Assembly: GCA_963851325.1 (NCBI GenBank)
Contig: CAWKOR010000001.1
Location: 186,001 to 250,000 of the forward strand
Direction of reading: 5' to 3'
From: DATGKG01 sp963851325
GTDB taxonomy: Bacteria > Desulfobacterota > Binatia > Binatales > Binataceae
Length of the DNA stretch: 64,000 bases
Part shown: positions 17,922 to 26,246 of the stretch, in pieces
Position numbering within the stretch: the stretch's first letter is position 1
How the letters are laid out: every line of letters starts with the position of its first letter
Translations under genes and position numbers: made by a program
The notes under the pieces: generated by a model
Seen by the model: only the letters and a program-made list of their open reading frames with translations
Told to the model about the DNA's origin: nothing
Databases searched by the model: none

Positions 17922-18482
17922 CTATTCAGGCAATGCCGCTGCTTCAGATGCCGTAGGATGCGAATGGGCCGACGCTGTGCCCGCGTCGGCGCTCTGCGAG
18001 CGCGGACATCGGCAATCGGCGCCAATCGACAGGATCAGCATTCCCTGCTCGTAGCGCGGACCACCGACGAACAGCATGCCATGGTTGCGCAGCTTGAGCT
18101 CGGTGGTCATCAGCGGCTGCTCGCCCTGAAACAGAATGAGTTCCATCACGATCATGTCGCCGTCGATGGTGCGCGGACGGATATGCAGGATGCGCCCGCC
18201 GGGCAGATTGAAAAGGATCAGCGAACCGATCGGTGACTGCTGTTCCTGATGGTTCACCAGATGAAACGTCGAGTAGCTGAAGAGCGAATGCAGGCGCGGT
18301 TCGATCCGCCTCAACTGCGCATCGACACCCTCATGGGTATCGGAGGCGAGTACCGAATCGACGTGCACCCCGATGTTTTGTGGAGCTGCCGATGAAGACC
18401 CCGCCCACACACGACCGGCGGTCCCGACGCCTAGCGCCATCGTGACCGCAACGGTCCAAATCCCCCATCTTTTGTGTAACAT
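17922..18482 (-). CDS. Exported protein of unknown function, last gene of the ECF cluster
   Basis: This 186-residue protein has an N-terminal signal peptide (IWTVAVTMALGVGTAG, cleavage near RVWAG). The mature region is beta-rich, with SLFSYSTFHLVNHQEQQSP and ILHIRPRTIDGDMIVMELIL segments, and ends in a short C-R-C and histidine/alanine-rich tail. I do not recognise the family. The ATG at 18482 lies 8 bases after the anti-sigma stop; an in-frame TTG at 18512 would overlap it. Its place directly after a sigma/anti-sigma pair suggests a role in, or control by, that envelope-sensing system (inference). Confidence 0.7.
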   Translation of the reverse strand: MLHKRWGIWTVAVTMALGVGTAGRVWAGSSSAAPQNIGVHVDSVLASDTHEGVDAQLRRIEPRLHSLFSYSTFHLVNHQEQQSPIGSLILFNLPGGRILHIRPRTIDGDMIVMELILFQGEQPLMTTELKLRNHGMLFVGGPRYEQGMLILSIGADCRCPRSQSADAGTASAHSHPTASEAAALPE

Positions 18483-18490
18483 GCTTACTG

Positions 18491-19123
18491 CTATTTTTCC
18501 GTTGGCAGCCAAATTACCGTGGTGCCGTTTTCGGGTTCACTCCATACCGCGGTAGTCGGAATATCCGACTCCAGCTTTCTGATGACTGTATGCGAATCGC
18601 CATGGAACGACTCGTGCCGGCTGGCAAACTGCTGCGGCTCCTGATTTGAGGCCGGCATCAGCGCGCGGGAGCTTTCCGGCTCCATGCTGGTAGACGCCAG
18701 GCTCGCGCCACCGCTGGTCTCCGCCTTGGCCATCGAGGCGTTCTGGCCACCCGGATGCATGCTTCCACGCAGATACGGAGTCAGGACCAGGGCGGTCAGC
18801 ACTGCGACCGCGCCCGCCATCGAGACCATCGCGAAGGCCGCCGCCCAGCGCTCGTTGAGGCCCTCGAAGAATGCCCCGATACGCTCGCGCAAAGGCGTTT
18901 TGAGCTCCGCGATACGAGCGTTGACGCCGGCCGCGAATCCAGTCAGCGGCGGAATCGTGATCTCCTCGCGCAACTGGCGCCCCAGAGCGTTGAAATCGCC
19001 GAGAAGCTCTTCGCATGAGCTGCAGGTCGCCAGATGGCGCGCCACCTCCTGCATCTCGTGAGGCTCGAGTTCGCCGTCTTCGAAGGGCCCCAGAAGTAGG
19101 GTTATCTGATCGCAGTCACTCAT
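18491..19123 (-). CDS. Zinc-finger anti-sigma factor
   Basis: This 210-residue protein has the anti-sigma zinc-finger domain at its N-terminus, with the HxxxCxxC motif as RHLATCSSCEEL at about residues 29-40. A single membrane segment at about residues 92-116 (FAMVSMAGAVAVLTALVL) separates it from a periplasmic tail. This architecture sequesters an ECF sigma factor at the inner membrane until a signal releases it. It starts 8 bases after the sigma factor stop codon, so the two are translated from one message. Confidence 0.9.
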   Translation of the reverse strand: MSDCDQITLLLGPFEDGELEPHEMQEVARHLATCSSCEELLGDFNALGRQLREEITIPPLTGFAAGVNARIAELKTPLRERIGAFFEGLNERWAAAFAMVSMAGAVAVLTALVLTPYLRGSMHPGGQNASMAKAETSGGASLASTSMEPESSRALMPASNQEPQQFASRHESFHGDSHTVIRKLESDIPTTAVWSEPENGTTVIWLPTEK

Positions 19124-19131
19124 AAGCTTAA

Positions 19132-19734
19132 TTAATTAGACGCAAAGTCTTTCAAAATGCTTCGGAGCCGATTGCGCGCATAGTGAAGCCGACTCATCAC
19201 GGTCCCCCGTGGACACTGTAGCACGTCGCTGATCTCGTCGTATGATAGCCCCTCGACCTCGCGCAAAAGTACCACGGCCCGATGCTCGGGAGACAACTCT
19301 TCCAGAGCATCCTTGAGTTTTGTCCCTAGTTCAGTTCGGCTCGCAGCGCGATACGAATCTCCCTCACTGCTGGGTAACCGGCGCATCTCATTTTCAGCAT
19401 CTTCGCCCCGCAAGACATTGTATCGACCCTCGCGGCGCCAGAAATCAATCGAGAGATTTGCCGCAATTCGATATAGCCAGGTTGAGAAGCTGGAGCGCGA
19501 TTCGAAGTTCTTTAGACTCTGAAAGGCGCGTACAAACGTTTCTTGTGCCAGTTCCAGCGCGTCGTCCTGGTTATGCACCACGGCCAGCGCGACGCCGACC
19601 ACTCTGCGCTCGTACCGCTCAACCAAAACGCTGAAGGAGTCCCTGTCTCCCTCGCGTGCCTTGGCAATGAGCTCGGCCTCGTCGCCGTCCTGGCGGCTCT
19701 TGGTCCTCAGTCGGTTAGACGGGGATGATGCCAA
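19132..19734 (-). CDS. ECF-type RNA polymerase sigma factor
   Basis: This 200-residue protein has region 2 (GDRDSFSVLVERYERRV, DALELAQETFVRAFQSL, FSTWLYRIAANLSIDFWRR) and region 4 (LSPEHRAVVLLREVEGLSYDEIS followed by GTVMSRLHYARNRLR). Regions 1 and 3 are absent, as in extracytoplasmic-function sigma factors of the RpoE type. The start is a TTG at 19734 with AAGG nine bases upstream. It lies 51 bases downstream of polA on the same strand and just upstream of its anti-sigma gene. Confidence 0.93.
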   Translation of the reverse strand: MASSPSNRLRTKSRQDGDEAELIAKAREGDRDSFSVLVERYERRVVGVALAVVHNQDDALELAQETFVRAFQSLKNFESRSSFSTWLYRIAANLSIDFWRREGRYNVLRGEDAENEMRRLPSSEGDSYRAASRTELGTKLKDALEELSPEHRAVVLLREVEGLSYDEISDVLQCPRGTVMSRLHYARNRLRSILKDFASN

Positions 19735-19745
19735 GAAATTCAGCC

Positions 19746-19790
19746 TTATCAGGGTTCGTAGGGTTCATCAGGTTTATCAGGTTCCTCAGG
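19746..19790. repeat. Five 9-bp tandem repeats across the polA stop codon
   Basis: Plus-strand units are TTATCAGGG, TTCGTAGGG, TTCATCAGG, TTTATCAGG and TTCCTCAGG, each 9 bases and directly adjacent. The array covers the polA stop codon (19786-19788) and the spacer before the sigma factor gene. Confidence 0.85.
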
Positions 19791-22368
19791 ATGTAAGTTG
19801 AGCCCAATTCGGCCCCCATTTCAGGTCGGCCTTGAGCGGCACCAGCAGGTCTGCAGCGCGTTCCATTTCGCCTTTGGCGATTTCTTTGACTTCATCCAAT
19901 GCTTTAGCTTCAGTCTCGATCAGCAGCTCGTCATGCACCTGGAGCAGCATTCGCGCCTTAAGGTTGCGGTGCCTCAACTCTGCAGCCAGTTTGATCATAG
20001 CAACTTTTATCAAATCTGCCGCAGTGCCCTGGATCGGCGTATTGACCGCGATACGTTCAGCCTGCGCCCTCGCGCCGCCCTCGGGCGAGCGCAGCTCTGG
20101 CAAATATCGTCGGCGGCCATACATGGTTGCGACGAATCCCGTTTCCCGTGCCTTCGCCAAAGTTTCGTCGATGAATACTCGCACTCCTTCGAGGCGCTCG
20201 AAATAGCGCTTGATGTATGACGAAGCTTCCCCCAACGGTATTCCAAGTTCACCCGCCAGGCGGCTGGGCCCCATCCCGTAGATGATACCGAAGTTGATGA
20301 CTTTCGCGATGCGCCGCGCATTGGCGTCGACCTTGTCCGGGGTAACGCCGAGCAACTCGACGGCGGTGCGGATGTGGATGTCCTCGCCACCCTGGAACGC
20401 GCTGGTCAAGGTGGGATCTTTGGATAGATGCGCCAGTACGCGCAAATCGATTTGCGAATAATCCGCCGACAGCAGGACGCTGCCCTTTGCGGCGACGAAG
20501 GCGCGCCGGATGCGCATGCCATCTTCGGTGCGAGTAGGGATATTTTGCAGATTCGGATCGCTGGAGCTGAGCCTTCCGGTGGCCGTAAGCGCCTGATGGA
20601 AGGTGGTGTGGATGCGTCCGGTTTTGGGATCGATCAGGGTGGCGAGCGCGTCGGAATAGGTCGACTTCAACTTGGTGACGGAGCGATACTCCATCAGCTT
20701 GCGCGGCATCGGATGTACCGCGGCGAGTTTCTCCAGCGTATCGACATCGGTTGAGTAGCCGCTCTTGGTTTTCTTGAGGCCTTTGACGGTCAGCTTCAGT
20801 TGATTGAAGAGGACGTCGCGCAACTGGATCGGCGAGTTGAGGTTGAACTCGCGCCCCGCCAGCTCGTAGCATTCGCGCTCCAGTCTGGCGGCTTCCTCGC
20901 CGAATTCCCTGGAGATGGTTTTCAGCGCGTCGGCATCCACGGCGATTCCGCATTCCTCCATCTCGTCAAGGACATGCGCCACCGGCATCTCGATATCGTT
21001 GAACAGCGGCATCAGTCCGTCGCGCTCCAGCTTCGGCAGCAAGGCGAGTCGAAGCGCCGCGACAATCGCGGGCTCCGCGCCGCTCGGCGCACCACCGGAA
21101 AGCCCCGCCAGATGCTCATGATAGAGGTCGCTGAGGGTCGGCTCCGCTTTGCCCGAATTCACCAGGAAACCCGCGATCATGGTGTCGAAGTCCGCGCCTG
21201 CGAGACGAACGCCAAATGCCGACAGCTTGCGCAGATGCTTCTTCAGATCGTGGACTTCCTTGGGCGGCGACGGCTCATTGAGCAGCGTCGCGGTGCGGCC
21301 GATCATATGGGTATCGAAGCGAAAGGTCTTGGTATCGCCGGAAATCTTGAGCTGCGGCGCCCCGATCGCATTCTCGCTGAGGTTCAGCGCCAGCCGTGGC
21401 GCGCGCTTAAGCTCCTCCAATGCGGCGGGAAGCGTCTCCTCGCTGACCTCGATTTCCTCGCCGGCGCGCACCGGAATTGCCACTTCCGACGGCGTCAGCT
21501 CCTGCAGCAGGGAAGTGAACTCCAACTCGCGCAACAGTTCCGAGAGCGCCTTCTCATCGATGGTCTGCCATGCGAAGTCCTCGGGCCCGAGATCGAGCGG
21601 CACCTCGCAATCGATGGTCACCAGCTTGCGCGCCAGCATCGCGTCGTCACGATGCTCGGCGAGCAGCGCCGCAACCTTTTTCGCCCCGCGAATCTTCTTT
21701 GATTCCTCCACCTTGGGGAGATTTGCGTACAGATTGTCGAGGCTGCCGAACTCCTGGATGAGCGCCGTCGCGGTCTTCTCGCCGATGCCCGGCACGCCCT
21801 TGATGTTGTCGATCGAGTCGCCCATCAGCGCCTGGATGTCGATGAGCGTCCTGGGCTCGACGCCGAAGCGCTCGCGCACCTCGCGTACCCCGGTGGACTT
21901 GTCACGCATCGGATCCCACAGCCGCACGTGCGGCCCGACCACCTGCATGAAATCCTTGTCCGCGGTGATGATCACCGAATCGATCTTTTTCTTGACGCCC
22001 TGGGTCGCCAGCGTGGCGATTACGTCGTCGGCCTCGTAGCCTTCCCGCACGATGCGCTTGATCCGGAACGCATCGATCACGCGATAGATGTAGGGAATCT
22101 GCACCTGAAGATCGTTGGGGGTTTCGGAGCGGTTGGCCTTGTATTCGGTGAACAGGTCATCGCGGAAGGTGCGCTTGGGAGAATCGAAAATCGCGCCAAT
22201 GTGAGTGGGATGCTGTTCCTTGATCAGCTTGAGAAACATCCGGATGAAGCCGAACACCGCGTTGGTCGGCATCCCGCGCGAATTGTTGAGGGGAGGGAGG
22301 GCAAAGAAGGCGCGGAAAATGTAATTCGAGCCATCGACCAGAAAGAGTTGTCGCCGCTCTTCGACCAT
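19786..22368 (-). CDS. polA: DNA polymerase I
   Basis: This 860-residue protein has the three-part PolA layout. The 5' nuclease domain (about 1-300) keeps its acidic sites (VDGSNYIFRAF, EADDVIATLA, ITADKDFMQ, GDSIDNIKGVPGIG). The polymerase domain (about 450-860) has motif A DYSQIDLRVL, motif B RRIAKVINFGIIYGMG and motif C LQVHDELLIE. The middle 3'-5' exonuclease domain is degenerate: the DxE motif reads LALNLSE, so proofreading is probably lost. It lies 48 bases after a cupin gene and upstream of the ECF sigma factor on one strand. Confidence 0.97.
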   Translation of the reverse strand: MVEERRQLFLVDGSNYIFRAFFALPPLNNSRGMPTNAVFGFIRMFLKLIKEQHPTHIGAIFDSPKRTFRDDLFTEYKANRSETPNDLQVQIPYIYRVIDAFRIKRIVREGYEADDVIATLATQGVKKKIDSVIITADKDFMQVVGPHVRLWDPMRDKSTGVREVRERFGVEPRTLIDIQALMGDSIDNIKGVPGIGEKTATALIQEFGSLDNLYANLPKVEESKKIRGAKKVAALLAEHRDDAMLARKLVTIDCEVPLDLGPEDFAWQTIDEKALSELLRELEFTSLLQELTPSEVAIPVRAGEEIEVSEETLPAALEELKRAPRLALNLSENAIGAPQLKISGDTKTFRFDTHMIGRTATLLNEPSPPKEVHDLKKHLRKLSAFGVRLAGADFDTMIAGFLVNSGKAEPTLSDLYHEHLAGLSGGAPSGAEPAIVAALRLALLPKLERDGLMPLFNDIEMPVAHVLDEMEECGIAVDADALKTISREFGEEAARLERECYELAGREFNLNSPIQLRDVLFNQLKLTVKGLKKTKSGYSTDVDTLEKLAAVHPMPRKLMEYRSVTKLKSTYSDALATLIDPKTGRIHTTFHQALTATGRLSSSDPNLQNIPTRTEDGMRIRRAFVAAKGSVLLSADYSQIDLRVLAHLSKDPTLTSAFQGGEDIHIRTAVELLGVTPDKVDANARRIAKVINFGIIYGMGPSRLAGELGIPLGEASSYIKRYFERLEGVRVFIDETLAKARETGFVATMYGRRRYLPELRSPEGGARAQAERIAVNTPIQGTAADLIKVAMIKLAAELRHRNLKARMLLQVHDELLIETEAKALDEVKEIAKGEMERAADLLVPLKADLKWGPNWAQLTS

Positions 22369-22416
22369 GATCGCATCAGGTTATCTGAGCCGTGCCGCAA
22401 AATGAACTCGTGCGGG

Positions 22417-22758
22417 CTACAGCGTCATCGCGGGGGCGAACACTACCAGCAAAACCAGCTCCTGCGTGATGCTGTGGAACCGATGCTCTTCGTGCGCCTT
22501 TACGAAGATGATGTCGCCCGCCGTGATCGCGCGATCTTGTGCCGGCTGATTCTCGACGATCACCTTCATGTGCGCCGCTCCGCTGACTACATAGTAAATC
22601 TCATCTTCATTGTGCGGGCGCTGCTTGTCTTCGTCGCCGGCCTGCAGCACATAGACCCCGCAGCTCATCGCGGGCACGCGCAAAAATTCGGCGTACGGAC
22701 GGCGGATGCTGATCTGTTTTAGAATCTCCTCGAGTGAGTAAAACGATTGCATGCGCAT
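22417..22758 (-). CDS. Small cupin-domain protein
   Basis: This 113-residue protein is a single cupin domain. The first motif reads RPHNEDEIYYVVSGAAHMKV, with the His, Glu and spacing of a metal-binding cupin, and the second reads AGDIIFVKAHEEHRFHSI. Such proteins can be isomerases, dioxygenases or sugar-binding regulators; the role here is unknown. It is the first gene of the minus-strand run that continues with polA. Confidence 0.85.
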   Translation of the reverse strand: MRMQSFYSLEEILKQISIRRPYAEFLRVPAMSCGVYVLQAGDEDKQRPHNEDEIYYVVSGAAHMKVIVENQPAQDRAITAGDIIFVKAHEEHRFHSITQELVLLVVFAPAMTL

Positions 22759-22979
22759 CAGTCTGTCACGGCGCGATAGTTTTGAGCCAACCGCTCCCTG
22801 ACGGAAGCCCTCTTAACATCGAGGCTCGCTTGTATTATTTTTCCTACTGCTACCGGCGAGGTGGAAGGGGCGCGGCCTCGGGGAATGCCAAAGCCGGGAT
22901 GCTTACAGCTTTCATTTCGTCCATAACTGGTCGCTTCCGCAGCGGTGTCGCGGAAGCTGGGGCGCGAAGCTGAACTACG

Positions 22980-23756
22980 ATGATTGAAGTCAGGCATCTG
23001 ACCAAAACTTACGGCAACTTCGTCGCAGTGCGCGACGTTTCCTTCAATGCCGACCGCGGCTCGATTCTCGGTTTCCTCGGACCCAACGGCGCCGGCAAGA
23101 CCACCACTATGCGCATCATCACCGGCTTCATGCCGGCCAGCGCGGGGACCGTGGTGATCGATGACCTCGACATTTTCGAGAATTCGCTGGAGGCGCGCCG
23201 CAAAATTGGCTACCTGCCGGAGAATCCGCCGCTTTATTCCGATATGCGCGTCGATGCCTACCTGCGCTTCGTCGCGAGACTTCGCGGGGTACAACGATCC
23301 AACATCGAGAATGCGCTCGAGCACGCGCTCCACGTATGCGGCCTCGAAGACATGGCGCATCGCATCTGCGCTCAGCTCTCGAAGGGATATCGCCAGCGCG
23401 TCGGCCTCGCGCAGGCGTTGATTCACGATCCTCCGGTGCTGGTGCTCGACGAGCCGACCATCGGCCTCGACCCGCGCCAGATTCACGAGATCCGCGGACT
23501 CATCAAGGGGATGGCGACCAATGAGCGGACGGTGGTGCTTTCGACCCACATCCTGCCCGAGGTCTCGCAGATCTGCGACAAGGTCGTGATCATCAACGAG
23601 GGCCGCGTCGCGCTGGAGCAGAAGATTTCGGACCTGCCGGCCGGTACCTCGCTCGAAGATGTATTCCTGGCGGCGATTACCAAAGAGCATCACGAGCTGG
23701 AAGGCAGTCGCGAAGAAACGCTGGAGGAGGTTGGGGCGGGGCGCAGCAGCGAATGA
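22980..23756 (+). CDS. ABC transporter ATP-binding protein (GldA-like)
   Basis: This 258-residue ATPase has Walker A GPNGAGKTTT, the signature LSKGYRQRVGLAQAL, Walker B VLVLDEPTIGLD and the switch histidine in STHILPE. Its closest-looking relatives are ABC-2-type ATPases that work with GldF/GldG-like partners, consistent with the next genes. It opens a four-gene cluster (22980-27683) encoding a complete ABC-2 export or motility-type complex. The cargo is unknown. Confidence 0.93.
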   Translation: MIEVRHLTKTYGNFVAVRDVSFNADRGSILGFLGPNGAGKTTTMRIITGFMPASAGTVVIDDLDIFENSLEARRKIGYLPENPPLYSDMRVDAYLRFVARLRGVQRSNIENALEHALHVCGLEDMAHRICAQLSKGYRQRVGLAQALIHDPPVLVLDEPTIGLDPRQIHEIRGLIKGMATNERTVVLSTHILPEVSQICDKVVIINEGRVALEQKISDLPAGTSLEDVFLAAITKEHHELEGSREETLEEVGAGRSSE

Positions 23757-23868
23757 AGAGCGCCCGTCATCGCGCCGCGGGGCGACCGCTCGCGAAGCCG
23801 ATTCGGGCTGTCTGAGGGCCGAATCGAAATCGAGGCGGAGCCTACCGGCGGAGTCGAGAAAAGATTAA

Positions 23869-24645
23869 GTGAGAAACTCAATTACCATCGCAGGCAAGGA
23901 ACTGGCCGGATATTTCGTCCAGCCGGTCGCATATGTAGTGATGACCGTGTTCCTCCTGCTGGGAGGATTTTTCTTCTTTTCGCTGCTGCAGCGCTTCAGC
24001 CAGTTGGTGCAGATGTATGCGGCGATGCAGAACCCGCAGGTGCTCCAGCGCATCAACCTGAACCAGATCGTCATCGAGCCGCTGCTGCACAATCTGTCGA
24101 TCGTGCTGGTGATCCTGGTGCCGGCGATCACGATGCGCAGTTTCGCCGAGGAAAAGCGCGCCGGCACCTACGAGCTGCTGCTGACCGCGCCGGTGCGGAC
24201 CGGCGAGATCGTGGCGGGCAAATTCATCGCGGCGTCAGCCTTCATGATCATCATGATCGCGCTGGCGGGCGTCTTTCCGCTGATCCTGGTGTTGTTCGGC
24301 AATCCCGAGGTGGCGGTGATGATTTCCGGATACCTCGGGCTCGCGCTGCTCTCCATCGCATTCATTTCGATCGGGCTGTTCACCAGCTCGCTGACCCAGA
24401 ACCAGATCATCGCGGCGATCACCTGCTTCGGGGTGCTGCTGATGCTGTATGTAATCTCGTGGCCGGCGCAGGAAGGCAGCGCGTCGATGATGTCCGGCCT
24501 GCTGCGTTATCTGTCACTGCCGGATCACTTCTCGCAGATGGTGACCGGGATCATCGATACCAGGGACATCGTGTACTTCTTCAGCCTGATCTTCGTGGCG
24601 CTGTTTCTCACCCAGCGCTCGGTTGAATCGGCGCGCTGGCGTTAG
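23869..24645 (+). CDS. ABC-2 type permease (GldF-like)
   Basis: This 258-residue protein has about six membrane helices, with the FAEEKRAGTYELLLTAPV stretch (near residue 90) characteristic of ABC-2 permeases. It follows the ATPase gene by 112 bases and precedes a GldG-like gene. The start is a GTG at 23869. In Bacteroidetes the GldA-GldF-GldG complex is needed for gliding, but homologues occur in many non-gliding bacteria, so motility should not be assumed. Confidence 0.9.
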   Translation: MRNSITIAGKELAGYFVQPVAYVVMTVFLLLGGFFFFSLLQRFSQLVQMYAAMQNPQVLQRINLNQIVIEPLLHNLSIVLVILVPAITMRSFAEEKRAGTYELLLTAPVRTGEIVAGKFIAASAFMIIMIALAGVFPLILVLFGNPEVAVMISGYLGLALLSIAFISIGLFTSSLTQNQIIAAITCFGVLLMLYVISWPAQEGSASMMSGLLRYLSLPDHFSQMVTGIIDTRDIVYFFSLIFVALFLTQRSVESARWR

Positions 24646-24659
24646 GAGCAAGGAGGCGG

Positions 24660-26225
24660 ATGCAGCGGCGATCGGCAGCGCTCTACGGAATTCTCGGCCT
24701 TATCGCGTTACTCTTCGCGGGCTTCGCGTACTTCGTGGCGTCCGCGTTCCGTCCTTACATCTTCATCAATCTGATCGCGGGCGTGTTTCTGATCGTCATG
24801 TGGATCAGCTCCGGATGGTCGGAGGTCGGCGCCTTCGTCGGCCAGCGCTCGACCCAATATGGCGCCAACGCGGTAATCTACTCGATCATCTTCGTCGCGA
24901 TTCTAATCGCGGTAAACTACATCTCCAACCTGCATCACCGCCGACTCGACATGAGCGAGGAGAAGGTCTACAGCCTCTCCACCCAGTCGGTGAACGTGGT
25001 GAAGAACCTGCAGAAGCCGCTCAAGATGTACGGCTTCTTCGCCGGCGGCGACAATCCCGCCGCGCGCCAGCTCTACGAGGAATACTCGTACGCTTCGCCG
25101 AAGGTCACCTTTCAGATGGTCGATCCCGACCGCAATCCGGAGCTGGCCGAGCGCTACAAAGTGTCGGCTTTGGGCACCACCCATCTCCAGTACGGAGGCG
25201 ACGAGGGCGGCGCCGGCACCAACGTCAGCGAACCGACCGAGGAAGCGATCACCAATGCAATCATCCGGGTCAGCAAGTCCACCAAGAAGACCATCTGCTT
25301 CCTCGATGGCCATGGCGAAGCTGATCCAGACGACATGACCGGTCAAAATGGCTACGGGACGCTGAAGACTGCGCTCGAAGGCGAAGGCTTCCAGATCAAG
25401 AAGACGCTGCTGGCGACCGAAGCCGCGGTCCCCACCGATTGCACGATCCTGGCGGTCGCCGGCCCGGTGAAGCCGCTCGACCCGCACGAGATCGACGCCA
25501 TCGGCAAGTACCTCGACGGCGGCGGGCGCGCGCTGATCACGTTTCGCGCACCGCGGCCCAACAACGAAATCGATGAGACCGCATTGGTCAAGCTGGTCGG
25601 ACAGTGGGGCGTCGAGGCCGGCAACGATATCGTGGTCGACCAGGTGACGCGGCTGTTCGCGGCGCCCTCGCTCGGGGTCAGTCCGCTGGTGCAGAGCTAC
25701 GGCACGCATCCCATCACCAAGGACTTCAAGGAGCGCACGATCTTCCCGATGGCGCGTTCGGTGACGCCGGTGGAGAAGCCCAAACAAGGCCAGACCGTCA
25801 CCCCGCTGGCGATGACCAGCGGCACCTCGTGGGCGGAAAGCGACATCGACGGAATTTTCAAACGCCAGGAGGCCAAGCTCGATCCCTCCGACAAGCGGGG
25901 GCCGATCGATCTGGCCGATGCGATTCAGGAAGCGGAAGGGAAAGCCGGCGCCGGAAAGGAAACCCGCATCGTGGTGATCGGCAGCACCGACGCGGGCGAC
26001 AACCAGTGGGTCGGGCAATTGTTCAATCGCGACTTTTTCGTGAACAGCACGGACTGGCTGTCGGGCGAGGAAAATCAAATCTCGATTCGCCCGCGCCAAC
26101 TGCGCTCTTCGCGGTTCCGGCTTACCGCCGAACAGTTCACCATCGTGTTCATCCTGTCGGTGCTGTTGTTGCCGGAGCTGCTGCTGATCGTGGGTATCGT
26201 AGTGTGGTGGGAGCGGCGCAACTGA
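24660..26225 (+). CDS. GldG family ABC auxiliary protein
   Basis: This 521-residue protein has two N-terminal membrane helices before residue 100, a large periplasmic domain and a C-terminal anchor helix (FILSVLLLPELLLIVGIVVW). The pattern matches the GldG family of ABC-associated proteins (DUF/IFT52-like fold in the soluble part, e.g. ICFLDGHGEADP). The ATG at 24660 is preceded by AAGGAGG, 15 bases after the permease stop. It probably forms a complex with the permease and the DUF4340 protein. Confidence 0.88.
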   Translation: MQRRSAALYGILGLIALLFAGFAYFVASAFRPYIFINLIAGVFLIVMWISSGWSEVGAFVGQRSTQYGANAVIYSIIFVAILIAVNYISNLHHRRLDMSEEKVYSLSTQSVNVVKNLQKPLKMYGFFAGGDNPAARQLYEEYSYASPKVTFQMVDPDRNPELAERYKVSALGTTHLQYGGDEGGAGTNVSEPTEEAITNAIIRVSKSTKKTICFLDGHGEADPDDMTGQNGYGTLKTALEGEGFQIKKTLLATEAAVPTDCTILAVAGPVKPLDPHEIDAIGKYLDGGGRALITFRAPRPNNEIDETALVKLVGQWGVEAGNDIVVDQVTRLFAAPSLGVSPLVQSYGTHPITKDFKERTIFPMARSVTPVEKPKQGQTVTPLAMTSGTSWAESDIDGIFKRQEAKLDPSDKRGPIDLADAIQEAEGKAGAGKETRIVVIGSTDAGDNQWVGQLFNRDFFVNSTDWLSGEENQISIRPRQLRSSRFRLTAEQFTIVFILSVLLLPELLLIVGIVVWWERRN

Positions 26226-26246
26226 GGCCGGTTCGATTCGACAGTC

